Below, in pieces: positions 9,259-18,956 of a stretch of DNA of 64,000 bases. How positions within the stretch are numbered: position 1 is the stretch's first letter; every line of letters starts with the position of its first letter. The notes under the pieces are model-generated. The model ran no database searches. It was given only the letters and a program-made list of their open reading frames with translations, and had not been told where the DNA came from. Location of the stretch: positions 517,377-581,376 of the forward strand of contig JAENYV010000001.1 of assembly GCA_016841605.1 (NCBI GenBank). Direction: 5' to 3'. This DNA comes from Dethiobacter alkaliphilus (GTDB lineage Bacteria; Bacillota; Dethiobacteria; DTU022; UBA8154). Made by a program: the position numbers and the translations under genes.

Positions 9259-10137
9259 ATGAATTTTCAGGAGTTAATCATGAAGCTCCAGAGCTTTTGG
9301 ACGCGGCAGGGATGTTTAATCCGGCAGCCTTATGATGTGGAAAAAGGGGCTGGGACAATGAACCCTGCCACTTTTTTACGTTCTCTGGGGCCCCGTCCCT
9401 GGAAAGTAGCGTATGTCGAACCTTCACGACGGCCGGCAGACGGACGCTACGGTCAGAATCCCAACCGTCTTTACCAGCATCACCAATATCAGGTTATCCT
9501 GAAGCCTGCACCGGAGAATATTCAGGATCTTTATCTGGCCAGTTTGGCGGAACTGGGACTAAATCCCAAAGAGCATGATATCCGTTTTGTGGAAGATGAC
9601 TGGGAATCTCCGACCCTGGGTGCCTGGGGCCTGGGATGGGAAGTCTGGCTGGATGGGATGGAGATTACGCAGTTTACTTATTTTCAACAAGTCGGAGGTT
9701 TTGACCTGGCCTTAATTCCTGTGGAACTGACCTATGGACTGGAAAGAATCTCGATGTATATTCAGGATTGCGACAATGTTTTTGACCTGGAATATGCTGA
9801 TGGAATAAAGTATGGCGATATCTTCCATAAAGCTGAAGAAGAACATTCCCGCTACAGTTTTGAAGAGGCGGAACCTACCCTTATCCTGGATCTTTTCTCT
9901 CTATACGAAAAGGAAGCAACAAGGCTGCTGGAGAAGGGGATTGTCTTACCTGCTTATGATTACGTTTTAAAATGCTCTCATACTTTTAATATTTTAGATG
10001 CTCGTGGAGCTATCAGCGTTACAGAGCGTACAGGCTATATCGCCCGTATACGGGAAATGGCCCGCCGATGCGGCCGCTGCTTTCTGGAACAGGGAGAAGA
10101 GGAAGAGGCTTTGGCCGGGGTAGGGACCGAGGAATGA
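9259..10137 (+). CDS. glyQ: Glycyl-tRNA synthetase alpha subunit
   Basis: The product has 292 residues, a normal length. It contains the class II core segments of the bacterial alpha2-beta2 enzyme, for example [20 protein letters not shown] near the N-terminus and [12 protein letters not shown] near residue 158. This subunit activates glycine. A strong ribosome site precedes the ATG, and glyS follows 27 bases later. Confidence 0.97.
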   Translation: MNFQELIMKLQSFWTRQGCLIRQPYDVEKGAGTMNPATFLRSLGPRPWKVAYVEPSRRPADGRYGQNPNRLYQHHQYQVILKPAPENIQDLYLASLAELGLNPKEHDIRFVEDDWESPTLGAWGLGWEVWLDGMEITQFTYFQQVGGFDLALIPVELTYGLERISMYIQDCDNVFDLEYADGIKYGDIFHKAEEEHSRYSFEEAEPTLILDLFSLYEKEATRLLEKGIVLPAYDYVLKCSHTFNILDARGAISVTERTGYIARIREMARRCGRCFLEQGEEEEALAGVGTEE

Positions 10138-10164
10138 AACAGTATATAATGAGGAGGCGGAGAA

Positions 10165-12267
10165 ATGACGGGAAGTGATTTTATCCTGGAAATTGGTACA
10201 GAAGAAATTCCCGCCCGCTTTATGCCCGGAGCCCTGGAGCAGTTCAAGGAACAGGCACTGGAGCTGTTGAAGAGCAACGGGCTGGCTTATCATGAGGTAA
10301 AGACATGGGGAACCCCTCGCCGTCTGGTTCTTTTTGTTGCAAATTTGGCCGGATTACAGGAAGACCGGGAAGAAAGAAAGAAGGGCCCCTCCAGGGATGC
10401 CGCTTTTGATGCGGACGGCAAACCGACCAGAGCAGCCCTGGGTTTTGCCGAAAAGCAAGGCTTAAGAGTGGATGAACTGGAATTTGAGCGTTCCGGGAAG
10501 AAAGAATATCTTGTTGCGGTGCGGAAAATACCCGGGAAAAAAACTCCGGAAGTACTTCAGGAAGTCCTTCCTTCACTGATAAAAAGTATTGTTTTCCCCA
10601 AAAACATGGTCTGGGAACAAAGCAAGGTCAAATTTGCCCGGCCGATCCGCTGGATGCTTTGTTTGTTCGGAGAAGAGTCTGTTAACTTCTCTTATGCCGG
10701 GTTATCTTCCGGAAGGGAAACCAGGGGGCACCGTTTTTTAAATCCGGGTCCCTTTATTATTAGCAGCCCTTCTCACTATTTTTCCTGTTTACAAGACGCG
10801 GGAGTCGTTCTGGACCATGAAAAAAGAGAACTTTTAATCAAAGAAAAAGTCGAAGAAGCGGCTCGCCGGCTTAACGGTTCGGCGAGCCTGGACCGGGACT
10901 TGCTGCTGGAAGTAACCTTCCTGGTGGAAAATCCCGAAGCTATTTCTTGTTCTTATCCGCAAAGCTACCTGGATTTACCCAGGGAAGTGCTGGTCACGAC
11001 CATGCAAAGCCATCAGAGATATTTTCCTGTGGAAGATGAAACGGGTACTATCCGGCCGTTTTTTGTTGCTGTTTCCAATAATGGTGCCGCTTCCCCGGAT
11101 AATATCCGGCGCGGCAATGAAAAAGTTCTGAAAGCACGACTTGCTGATGCCCGTTTTTTTTATGATGAAGACCAAAAAGTTACTTTAGAGGAAAGAGTGC
11201 AGGATTTAAAGAATATTCTTTTCCAGGAGGACCTGGGTACTCTCTACGAGAAGACGGAACGCTTGCAGGAGCTAACAGGCTTCCTGATAGAAAAAATCTC
11301 CAATATGATAGATGAGGAAAGGCGGGCGTCCCTGCGGGCTGCTTTTCTGGCCAAAGCCGATCTGACTACTCATATGGTCGGTGAATTTCCGGAATTACAA
11401 GGAATTATGGGAAGAGAATATGCTCTACGGAGTGGGGAGACAATAGAAACAGCCGTGGCGATTTATGAGCACTATCTTCCCCGTTTTGCCGGTGACGTTC
11501 TTCCTTCCACCATGGGAGGGGTGGTACTCGCCTTAGCGGATAAAACGGATCACCTGGCAGGTTGTTTCGCTGTGGGAATCCGTCCCAGCGGATCACAGGA
11601 TCCTTATGCCCTCAGACGCCAGGCCCTGGGAATATTGCATATCCTTCTTTACCACAGGCTGTCTCTCTCCTTTGAGGATTTAATCCGCCAGGCTCTGTTC
11701 TTGTTAAAGAAAAAATTGCCCCATTTAAGCGAAGAGAAAATTGAGGAATTGACAGAGGAGATCCGCCGGTTTACCTGGCAGCGGCTGCGGTATTATTTCC
11801 AGGAAGAAGGCATAGATTATGATATTATTGAGGCAGTTTTAAGCACATCGCTGGATAACATTACTTCTTTGGCGGAGAGGATACGCTTTCTGCAGGCAAA
11901 CAGAGAGAGTGAAGAAATGAAAGATATTGCCGCCGCGTATATCAGGGTTGCCAATCTGGCCCGGAATGCTGCCCCCGGGGTAAGTCCCGACCGGGACTAT
12001 CTTCTGGAAGAAGGTGAGAAGCAGCTTTATGCTTCAGTACTTCAGGCTGAAAAGGAAATCCATGTTGCCTGGGAAGGCGGAGATTTTGACGGCGTTCTGA
12101 AAACCATGGCCCTCCTTAAGGGACCGGTTGATGGTTTTTTTGAACAGATCCTTGTTATGGCTGAAGAGGAAAAAATTCGCAGCAACAGGTTGGCCCTTTT
12201 AAAAGGAATCAGCGATTTATATCAGCAAATGGCCGATTTTTCGAAAATTGTCTTTACAAAAGGATAA
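10165..12267 (+). CDS. glyS: Glycyl-tRNA synthetase beta subunit
   Basis: The product has 700 residues, full length for the tRNA-binding beta subunit. It begins with the typical ILEIGTEEIPARFMP and has the HD-like segment plus the DALRP-type anticodon-binding domain towards the C-terminus (RVANLARNAAPG). It pairs with glyQ immediately upstream. In related genomes the next genes are a CBS/HTH regulator (ccpN type) and the PPDK regulator. Here the first is absent and the second is shortened. Confidence 0.97.
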   Translation: MTGSDFILEIGTEEIPARFMPGALEQFKEQALELLKSNGLAYHEVKTWGTPRRLVLFVANLAGLQEDREERKKGPSRDAAFDADGKPTRAALGFAEKQGLRVDELEFERSGKKEYLVAVRKIPGKKTPEVLQEVLPSLIKSIVFPKNMVWEQSKVKFARPIRWMLCLFGEESVNFSYAGLSSGRETRGHRFLNPGPFIISSPSHYFSCLQDAGVVLDHEKRELLIKEKVEEAARRLNGSASLDRDLLLEVTFLVENPEAISCSYPQSYLDLPREVLVTTMQSHQRYFPVEDETGTIRPFFVAVSNNGAASPDNIRRGNEKVLKARLADARFFYDEDQKVTLEERVQDLKNILFQEDLGTLYEKTERLQELTGFLIEKISNMIDEERRASLRAAFLAKADLTTHMVGEFPELQGIMGREYALRSGETIETAVAIYEHYLPRFAGDVLPSTMGGVVLALADKTDHLAGCFAVGIRPSGSQDPYALRRQALGILHILLYHRLSLSFEDLIRQALFLLKKKLPHLSEEKIEELTEEIRRFTWQRLRYYFQEEGIDYDIIEAVLSTSLDNITSLAERIRFLQANRESEEMKDIAAAYIRVANLARNAAPGVSPDRDYLLEEGEKQLYASVLQAEKEIHVAWEGGDFDGVLKTMALLKGPVDGFFEQILVMAEEEKIRSNRLALLKGISDLYQQMADFSKIVFTKG

Positions 12268-12297
12268 CAACACGCCCCATTTAAAGCGATGTAGGAG

Positions 12298-12789
12298 ATG
12301 TTTGGTGTGGACGATAGTTATTTTCACAGGGTTGCTGCTGTCGACTTCGCGGTAAAGTACGACGACGGCCGGGACCCCCGGGGTTTGTTGCAGGCAGATG
12401 TGGTTTTAATCGGAGTTTCCAGGACATCGAAAACACCTCTGAGTATGTACCTTGCTCATCGAAAAATTAAAGCGGCAAATCTGCCTTTGATTCCGGAGTC
12501 TGCTCCCCCGCAGGAGCTCTACCGGCTTCCTCCGTCAAAGGTTGTCGGTTTGACGATCAACCCGGAACTGCTCAGAGAAATACGCCTGGAGCGCTTAAAA
12601 GTCCTGGGGTTAACAAATGGGAGTAACTATGCCACGAGAGAGCGAATTGCAGAAGAGTTGGACTATGCGGAAAGGATTTTCTTACGTATAGGTTGTCGGA
12701 CTTTCGATGTTACCAACAAGGCGGTCGAGGAAGTAGCTAGTAAAATATTAAAAGTCATAAAGGAGTCTGAAAAGGATGAACGAGGGTAA
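12298..12789 (+). CDS. PPDK regulatory kinase/pyrophosphorylase, N-terminally truncated
   Basis: The product has 163 residues and matches only the C-terminal part of the bifunctional serine/threonine kinase-pyrophosphorylase family (PF03618, YqfL type), which is normally about 270 residues. Conserved segments present are [17 protein letters not shown], the P-loop GVSRTSKT at about 39-46, and [12 protein letters not shown]. Roughly the first 110 residues are missing: the ORF opens directly at the family's central region, behind a ribosome-site-like GTAGGAG and only 30 bases after glyS. The family phosphorylates and dephosphorylates the regulatory threonine of PPDK, and ppdK overlaps the 3' end by 14 bases. 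Whether the short form works, or is a deletion remnant, cannot be told from sequence. Confidence 0.8.
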   Translation: MFGVDDSYFHRVAAVDFAVKYDDGRDPRGLLQADVVLIGVSRTSKTPLSMYLAHRKIKAANLPLIPESAPPQELYRLPPSKVVGLTINPELLREIRLERLKVLGLTNGSNYATRERIAEELDYAERIFLRIGCRTFDVTNKAVEEVASKILKVIKESEKDERG

Positions 12790-15454
12790 ACAGGTTTACT
12801 TATTCCGTGAGGGAAATGCAGAAATGAAAAAGTTGCTGGGAGGAAAAGGGGCCAACCTGGCGGAGATGACACGCTTAAATCTTCCTGTTCCTCCGGGCTT
12901 TAGCGTTACGACGGAAGCCTGCAACAACTATTATTCTCACGGAGAAACCCTGTCGGAAAAGCTCCGGGCGGAGATTGAGGAGGCGCTGGCAGAACTGGAG
13001 AGACAAAGCGGTAAAGTTCTGGGAGACAAGAAAAACCCCTTATTGCTTTCTGTCCGTTCCGGAGCGTATTTTTCCATGCCGGGGATGATGGATACAATTT
13101 TAAACCTGGGTCTAAATGATACGACGGTTGAAGCGCTGGCTGCCGCTTCCGGAGACAGGGCATTCGCCCTGGATTGTTACCGCCGTCTTTTGCAGATGTA
13201 TGGCGATGTTGTGCTGAAAATTGAGCATGAAACTTTTGAAAATGTTTTTGAACAAATAAGAACTCTTTTAAATATCCCTCTGGGGCAACGGTTAACGGTC
13301 GACGGATTAGAAAAACTGGTGGAGAAGTATAAGGAAATTATTATGCGGGAAAGCGGGAAGGAATTTCCCCAGGATCCCCGGGTCCAACTGCTCACCTCCA
13401 TTGCCGCGGTCTTTGCTTCCTGGAACAACCAGAGGGCCATTGTCTACCGCCGTCTGAACGGAATTCCGGACAGCCTGGGAACAGCCGTCAATATTCAGGC
13501 CATGGTCTTCGGCAATCTGGGCGAGGGCTGCGGGACAGGGGTAGCTTTTACACGCAATCCCTCCACAGGCGAAAAGAAGCTTTACGGTGAATTTCTGTTT
13601 AATGCACAGGGTGAGGATGTTGTAGCCGGTATTAGAACTCCCCAGCCGTTCTCCGAATTAGCGGCGAAGTATCCGATTATCTACAGCGAGTTTGAACGTA
13701 TTTGCAAAATTTTGGAAAATCACTACGGAGATATGCAGGATATTGAATTTACTTTTGAAAAAGAAAAGTTATACATTCTCCAGACCCGCAATGCCAAGAG
13801 GACTGCCGCAGCTGCCGTCAAAATTGCTGTTGATCTGGTCTCCGAAGGAGTCTGTTCCAGGGATGAGGCCCTGCTAAAGGTCGAACCTGCACAGCTGACC
13901 CAGCTTTTACACCGGGGAATTGATCCTTCCATCACACTTAGCCCGGTAGATACGGGTCTTCCCGCTTCTCCCGGAGCTGCTGTGGGTAAAGTTGTTTTTG
14001 ATGCGGATCTCGCCGAGCAAAAAGGTCAAAAAGGTGAGGATGTCATCCTGGTTCGTTCCGAGACAACGCCCGATGATATTCACGGAATTGTTGCCTCTCA
14101 GGGGGTTTTAACCAGCAGGGGCGGGATGACCAGCCATGCCGCGGTTGTAGCCAGGGGCATGGGAAAACCCTGTGTCAGTGGTTGCGAGTCCTTGAAAATT
14201 GACCTTGAAGGGAAAAAGTTCCAGATTGGGGGGCAGATTGTCCGGGAGGGAGATATAATCTCTATTAATGGAACAACAGGGCATGTCTATCTCGGAGAAG
14301 TTCCGCTGGTTCCTCCCCAATTAAGTGAGGAATTCTCCCACCTTCTCTCCTGGGCGGATGAAGTGAGAAAATTAGGTGTAAGGACTAATGCCGACACGCC
14401 GGGTGATGCGCAAAAAGCCAGGGAATTTGGTGCCGAGGGAGTCGGCCTTTGCCGGACGGAACATATGTTTATGGAACAAGACCGCCTGCCCATCGTTCAA
14501 GAGATGATCCTCTCCAACTCGGAAGAGGAAAGAAAAAGAGCCCTCAGCAAACTGTTACCCATACAGCAGGGAGATTTCGAGGGGATTTTACATGCCATGG
14601 CAGGTAATCCCGTAACCATCCGTTTACTGGATCCTCCTCTCCATGAATTTCTCCCCAACCTGGAAGAACTCCTGGTGGAGGTAACGCTGCTCAAAGAAAG
14701 GGGAGCAGATGGTGCTATCCTTCAAGAAAAAGAAGAGCTGTTAAAAAAAGTTCGCAGCCTGTCGGAATTTAATCCCATGATGGGGCACAGGGGATGCAGG
14801 CTCGGCCTGGTCTTTCCTGAAATTTACAGGATGCAGGTTAGAGCTATCAGCCAGGCTGTAGTCAATCTAAAGAAGGAAGGGCTGGATGTTTTTGCTGAAA
14901 TTATGATTCCTCTGGTTGGGCATTTCCACGAATTGGAGAAGATGCGGGAGATGACTCTGGAGGAGATGGAGGCCGTCAGCCGTGAAACAGGGGTTGAACT
15001 GAACTTTCCCATTGGAACCATGATTGAGCTTCCCAGGGCCTGTGTAACCGCGGATCAAATCGCCCGTTTTGCGGACTTTTTTTCCTTTGGGACCAACGAC
15101 CTTACGCAGACAACATTCGGTTTCAGCCGGGACGATGCGGAAGGAAAATTCCTTTCTTTCTATGTGGGTAAAAGTATTCTTCCGGAAAATCCCTTTGCCG
15201 TTCTGGACCGGGAAGGTGTGGGTAACCTTGTTGCTCAGGCCGTCAAATTAGGCCGTGAAAGTAAACCAATGTTAAAAATGGGAATTTGCGGTGAACACGG
15301 GGGCGAACCCGCATCTATCGAATATTGTCACCGGATCGGTCTTAATTACGTCAGTTGTTCTCCTTTCCGTGTTCCTGTTGCACGCCTGGCAGCGGCACAG
15401 GCAGCGCTGGCTGAAAGAAAACCGGAAAAAATTCCGGAGAAATCAACGGTTTAG
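12776..15454 (+). CDS. ppdK: Pyruvate, phosphate dikinase
   Basis: The product has 892 residues, full length. The N-terminal ATP-grasp region contains [10 protein letters not shown]. The central phosphohistidine domain has the signature [18 protein letters not shown] with the catalytic His and the adjacent regulatory Thr. The C-terminal PEP/pyruvate barrel includes [16 protein letters not shown] and GICGEHGG. The enzyme interconverts pyruvate, ATP and phosphate with PEP, AMP and pyrophosphate, and in anaerobic clostridia it serves glycolysis or gluconeogenesis. It overlaps the truncated regulator gene, so the two are cotranscribed. Confidence 0.97.
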   Translation: MNEGKQVYLFREGNAEMKKLLGGKGANLAEMTRLNLPVPPGFSVTTEACNNYYSHGETLSEKLRAEIEEALAELERQSGKVLGDKKNPLLLSVRSGAYFSMPGMMDTILNLGLNDTTVEALAAASGDRAFALDCYRRLLQMYGDVVLKIEHETFENVFEQIRTLLNIPLGQRLTVDGLEKLVEKYKEIIMRESGKEFPQDPRVQLLTSIAAVFASWNNQRAIVYRRLNGIPDSLGTAVNIQAMVFGNLGEGCGTGVAFTRNPSTGEKKLYGEFLFNAQGEDVVAGIRTPQPFSELAAKYPIIYSEFERICKILENHYGDMQDIEFTFEKEKLYILQTRNAKRTAAAAVKIAVDLVSEGVCSRDEALLKVEPAQLTQLLHRGIDPSITLSPVDTGLPASPGAAVGKVVFDADLAEQKGQKGEDVILVRSETTPDDIHGIVASQGVLTSRGGMTSHAAVVARGMGKPCVSGCESLKIDLEGKKFQIGGQIVREGDIISINGTTGHVYLGEVPLVPPQLSEEFSHLLSWADEVRKLGVRTNADTPGDAQKAREFGAEGVGLCRTEHMFMEQDRLPIVQEMILSNSEEERKRALSKLLPIQQGDFEGILHAMAGNPVTIRLLDPPLHEFLPNLEELLVEVTLLKERGADGAILQEKEELLKKVRSLSEFNPMMGHRGCRLGLVFPEIYRMQVRAISQAVVNLKKEGLDVFAEIMIPLVGHFHELEKMREMTLEEMEAVSRETGVELNFPIGTMIELPRACVTADQIARFADFFSFGTNDLTQTTFGFSRDDAEGKFLSFYVGKSILPENPFAVLDREGVGNLVAQAVKLGRESKPMLKMGICGEHGGEPASIEYCHRIGLNYVSCSPFRVPVARLAAAQAALAERKPEKIPEKSTV

Positions 15455-15484
15455 GATAACCGTAGCTTGGCCGAACCGTAGCTT

Positions 15485-15526
15485 GGGGACATTCCTCCGG
15501 CATGGGGTGTGTCCCCGCTTATTATC
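15485..15526. repeat. REP-like inverted repeat between convergent genes
   Basis: GGGGACA at 15485-15491 pairs with TGTCCCC at 15520-15526, enclosing a C/G-rich loop. It sits between the convergent ppdK and dacF genes and could act as a bidirectional barrier, although no long T-run follows. Its look is that of scattered REP-like palindromes found in clostridial intergenic DNA, but no second copy was found in this window. Confidence 0.4.
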
Positions 15527-15540
15527 CCGGCACATTTATC

Positions 15541-16752
15541 CTAAAAAATGTCCGGCAGAAAACTTGCTATCTTTTCGATCAGTTGTCTCCAAAGGGAAGA
15601 GAAAAACTCGCTGACAGAACGGTAAATAAGGGCCAGACGTCCTGCCCGGGCCACATCGGAGGCAGCCAGAAGGGGCTCCTCCCCGATCACTTTCCCGTCC
15701 AGGATGATTTGCACTTTTCCAAGAGGGGTTCCCTGCTCAACGGGGCTGGAGGTAATTTCCGGTACATCAACCCGGACACTCAAATCATCTTTGCGGTCAA
15801 AAGGAATAACTACTTCAACAGCGCTGCCGACCTTAAGCCCGACTTCTTTTTCTTCACCTTTGGAAACTTGTATAGTGGAGATAATTTCACTTTCCGGGAA
15901 GACTTCTTCAATGCAATAGTTTCGAAAAGCGAAATTCAGCAGCGCTTCGCTGTCTTTTAACCTGACGGAATCACTGGGAGCGTTAAAGACGACTGTTATA
16001 AAGCGCATCCCGTTTTGCTCGGCAGTTCCGGCCAGGCAATAGCCGGCTTCGTCGGTATGTCCCGTTTTTAAACCGTCTGCCCCTGGAAAACGTCCCAGGA
16101 GAGGGTTGCGGTTCATTTGGGAGATATCGTTAAAACTAAATTCTGTCTGAGAGTAAAGTTCGAGAGCCTGGGGATATTTGCTGATCAGATAATGGGAAAG
16201 AACGGCGATATCTTCCGCTGTGCTGAAATGGTCGGGGTGGGGTAGCCCGGAGGCATTTTCAAATTGAGTATTCTGAAGATTTAGTTCCCGGGCTTTTTTA
16301 TTCATTTCCTGGACAAATGATGCTTCCAGTCCGGAAAGATGCTCTGACACGGCCACACAAGCATCATTGGCGGAAATAATGGCTATTCCCTTCAGTAGAT
16401 CGCCAAAAGATACTTTTTGACCGACATTCAGGAACATTTGCGATCCTCCTGTTTGCCAGGCTTTTTCGCTGATTGTTACCTCTTCTTCCAATGTGACCCT
16501 TCCCTCATCGAGGGCTTCATATGCTAAAAGAAGGGTCATCATTTTGGTCAGGCTGGCAGGCGGCATTTGAACGTTCCCATTTTGGGAAAAGAGTATTTCT
16601 CCCCGGGAAAATTCCATCAGGACTGCTGCACTGGAACTCACCTCCGGGAAAGACATCTCTGCAGACGCGACATTAATGAAGGGGAAAAGCCATCCTCCTC
16701 CCAGTATGCAAATGAGCGCAAGCGCCAGTATTTTTCTTTTTTGTTTTAGCAT
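15541..16752 (-). CDS. dacF: D-alanyl-D-alanine carboxypeptidase (DacF/PBP5 type)
   Basis: The product has 403 residues. The N-terminal signal peptide is KRKILALALICILGGG followed by an Ala-rich cleavage region near residue 31. Penicillin-binding motifs are complete: SLTK (SxxK) at about 67-70, SAND (SxN), and KTGHTDEAG (KTG). The C-terminal beta domain (about 290-380) is that of PBP5-type enzymes, and the last hydrophobic stretch could be an amphipathic anchor. It trims D-Ala from peptidoglycan stem peptides. DacF homologues in spore formers are often sporulation-expressed. It is the only reverse-strand gene in the core block and is transcribed divergently from the flavoprotein gene. Confidence 0.92.
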   Translation of the reverse strand: MLKQKRKILALALICILGGGWLFPFINVASAEMSFPEVSSSAAVLMEFSRGEILFSQNGNVQMPPASLTKMMTLLLAYEALDEGRVTLEEEVTISEKAWQTGGSQMFLNVGQKVSFGDLLKGIAIISANDACVAVSEHLSGLEASFVQEMNKKARELNLQNTQFENASGLPHPDHFSTAEDIAVLSHYLISKYPQALELYSQTEFSFNDISQMNRNPLLGRFPGADGLKTGHTDEAGYCLAGTAEQNGMRFITVVFNAPSDSVRLKDSEALLNFAFRNYCIEEVFPESEIISTIQVSKGEEKEVGLKVGSAVEVVIPFDRKDDLSVRVDVPEITSSPVEQGTPLGKVQIILDGKVIGEEPLLAASDVARAGRLALIYRSVSEFFSSLWRQLIEKIASFLPDIF

Positions 16753-16839
16753 TAAAAGCTTCCTCCTTTTTTGTCTTATTTATTTTCTCATAAACCGGAA
16801 TCGAAATTCAAGTGAAATATTTTGGAGGGATAAATTTAA

Positions 16840-17454
16840 ATGATTATTTTAGGATTAAACGGAAGTCCTCATCGTGACGGAAATACAGCGGAACTGCTGC
16901 GGGTTTCCCTGCAAGCCGCAGAGGAAATGGGAGTAAAAACGGAAATGCTTTTTTTACAAGAAATACTGGAAAAATTGAATAAACCTTACTGTAGCGCCTG
17001 TACGACGCCTTGTACAGGGGCATGTTACCGGGGGACGGAACTGGAACAGGTTATGGAGAGGCTGGGGGAGGCCGATGGTCTTCTCGTCGCCAGCCCGGTA
17101 TATTTTGGGACAGTCTCCGCCCAGCTGAAAGGATTCTGGGATAAAACCCGCCGTCTAAGGAAAGATAAGAAATTGTTAAATGTTGTCGGCGGGGCCTTAA
17201 GTTCGGGAGGAGGCCGCTTCGGTGGGCAAGAAACAACTCTGAAGACCATCCACAGCATGATGCTTATTCAGGGAATGCTTATTGTGGGAGATTGCTATGA
17301 CGAAAAAGCTCCCGGTCATCATGGAGTCTGTTCCCAGCAGCCTTCCGGGGAAGACTCCTATGCTCTGAAGAGAGCGGTTGTTCTGGGCAAGAGAGTGGCC
17401 CAGGTATGTCAGGCAACCGATCTTCTTCGCCGGCAAAGGCGTGCAAACGGATAA
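16840..17454 (+). CDS. NAD(P)H-dependent FMN reductase / iron-sulfur flavoprotein-like
   Basis: The product has 204 residues with a flavodoxin-like fold. The phosphate-binding loop GSPHRDGNTAELL is at about 6-18 and the flavin-contact segment ASPVYFGTVSAQLKGFWDK is near 87-105. A cysteine cluster (CSACTTPCTGAC) at about 51-62 resembles the compact motif of iron-sulfur flavoproteins, so it may carry an Fe-S cluster as well as FMN. The physiological electron acceptor is unknown. It ends shortly before dgt. Confidence 0.75.
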   Translation: MIILGLNGSPHRDGNTAELLRVSLQAAEEMGVKTEMLFLQEILEKLNKPYCSACTTPCTGACYRGTELEQVMERLGEADGLLVASPVYFGTVSAQLKGFWDKTRRLRKDKKLLNVVGGALSSGGGRFGGQETTLKTIHSMMLIQGMLIVGDCYDEKAPGHHGVCSQQPSGEDSYALKRAVVLGKRVAQVCQATDLLRRQRRANG

Positions 17455-17480
17455 ACTCCTGGAGAAAGGAACGAAAAAAA

Positions 17481-18485
17481 GTGTTTTTACGCAAAGATCT
17501 GGAGCAGCGGGAAGAACAATTATTATCTCCTTTGGCCTCACTGAGCAGTAAGAGCCGCGGACGAAGAGAACCTGAAAATGAATGTGATGTACGGACTTCC
17601 TTCCAGAGAGACAGAGACCGTATCATTCATTCTAAAGCCTTTCGCCGCCTTAAACACAAAACCCAGGTCTTTATTGCCCCGGGCGGGGACCATTATCGTA
17701 CGCGCCTGACCCATACCCTGGAGGTCGCACAGGTGGCCCGGACGGCCTCCAGGGCTCTTCTTCTCAACGAAGACCTTACCGAAGCCATTGCCCTCGGCCA
17801 TGACCTGGGTCATACCCCTTTTGGTCATGCCGGTGAAGAGGCGCTGGCGGAACTTATCCCCGGGGGTTTTAAGCATAACGAGCAAAGTTTGCGTGTAGTC
17901 GATTTTTTGGAAGGAGAGAAGGGTCTTAACCTTACATTTGAGGTTCGCGACGGGATTTTAAATCATACCGGCGATACAGAGCCTCTCACCCTGGAAGGTC
18001 AGCTCGTTAAAATTTGTGATCGTATCGCCTATATAAATCATGACATTGATGATGCTTTGCGCGCGGGAATCCTTCAAGTGGAACAGTTGCCTGCCTACGA
18101 AATTAAGCTGCTGGGCCAAAACGGTTCGGAAAGATTAAATACCATGGTCCGTGACCTGATCGAAAATAGCTGGAGAAAATCCCATATCTCCATGAGCGTT
18201 AAACTGCGCGGTGCGATGGAAGATCTGCGGAATTTCCTCTTCAAGCATGTGTATATCGGTTCGGCAGCCAAAAAGGAGGAGGAGAAAGCAAAAAGGATTA
18301 TCAAGATGCTCTATAATTTTTGGCTGGAGAATCCCGAGAAATTTCCTCTTTATGTTAATTTTAGGGCCCAGAGGCAAGATGTCGGCCTGGAGCGTTTTGT
18401 TTGTGATTATATCGCCGGCATGACGGACCAATATATTATTTCCCTCTATCAGGATATTTTTCTGCCAAAACCGTGGAAGGGATGA
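17481..18485 (+). CDS. dgt: Deoxyguanosinetriphosphate triphosphohydrolase-like protein
   Basis: The product is about 334 residues from the GTG at 17481, chosen because a GGAGAAAGGA ribosome site lies ten bases upstream and the product then begins like other members (LRKDLEQREEQLLSPLA). A longer in-frame start at 17406 would overlap the preceding gene. HD-domain residues are evident in RTRLTHTLEVAQVAR and ALGHDLGHTPFGHAGEE. The family cleaves dNTPs, classically dGTP, to the nucleoside and tripolyphosphate. The dgt-dnaG-rpoD order is common in Clostridia. Confidence 0.92.
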   Translation: MFLRKDLEQREEQLLSPLASLSSKSRGRREPENECDVRTSFQRDRDRIIHSKAFRRLKHKTQVFIAPGGDHYRTRLTHTLEVAQVARTASRALLLNEDLTEAIALGHDLGHTPFGHAGEEALAELIPGGFKHNEQSLRVVDFLEGEKGLNLTFEVRDGILNHTGDTEPLTLEGQLVKICDRIAYINHDIDDALRAGILQVEQLPAYEIKLLGQNGSERLNTMVRDLIENSWRKSHISMSVKLRGAMEDLRNFLFKHVYIGSAAKKEEEKAKRIIKMLYNFWLENPEKFPLYVNFRAQRQDVGLERFVCDYIAGMTDQYIISLYQDIFLPKPWKG

Positions 18486-18629
18486 AGATTCCTGAAAAAC
18501 AGGTAATAAAACACTTTGAAAGAATAATAATTGGTAATTAGTACATACTATGAGTAAGTTAAGGGTTAGTTCTGACAATAGGGCAGTGGTCAGGAGGGGT
18601 ATTTAAAGAAATTTTTGGGTTAAAAGCAG

Positions 18630-18658
18630 GAATATTTTTACGTACATCGAATATACTA
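18630..18658 (+). promoter_or_regulatory. Possible sporulation-type (SigE-like) promoter
   Basis: GAATATT at 18630-18636, 14 bases, then ATATACTA at 18651-18658. This resembles the SigE consensus (about kmATATT, 13-15 bases, CATACAnT) more than a housekeeping promoter. It lies just upstream of the structured leader before dnaG. This is inferred from pattern only. Confidence 0.3.
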
Positions 18659-18681
18659 AATAAGTTGGATAAAAAAAGAAG

Positions 18682-18788
18682 GAGGCCTGAGAGCGAGGAG
18701 ATGATGAAGATAAATCATAAATTAGTTCACAAGGTCAAAATAGATGAACTAATATACTTGGCCTCGTCTCTTTGGGATGAGGTTTTTT
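18682..18788 (+). ncRNA. Structured leader/small RNA with intrinsic terminator upstream of dnaG
   Basis: The gap between dgt and dnaG (18486-18956) contains no gene. A perfect hairpin TTAGTTCA/TGAACTAA (18722-18729 and 18745-18752) is followed by a 9-pair terminator stem (18762-18770 with 18774-18782) and six T (18783-18788). GAGGCC at 18682-18687 can alternatively pair with GGCCTC at 18760-18765, which would break the terminator stem. The arrangement is that of an attenuator or of a short terminated RNA. No known riboswitch class was recognised. The remaining 168 bases up to dnaG show no further structure. Confidence 0.5.
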
Positions 18789-18956
18789 AACATAAAAGCA
18801 GAGGGCAGAAAAAGCAGTTGTCGGAAGTCAGGTGCCGGCGGGCCGGAAAAGCTATCCTGAAAAATATCATTTGGATAAATTCTTAATTTAAAAAGTCAAA
18901 AAGAAAAGTTATGAGACATTTGCACGTTTGACATAAAGTTAGCCTGGGGGAAAAAA

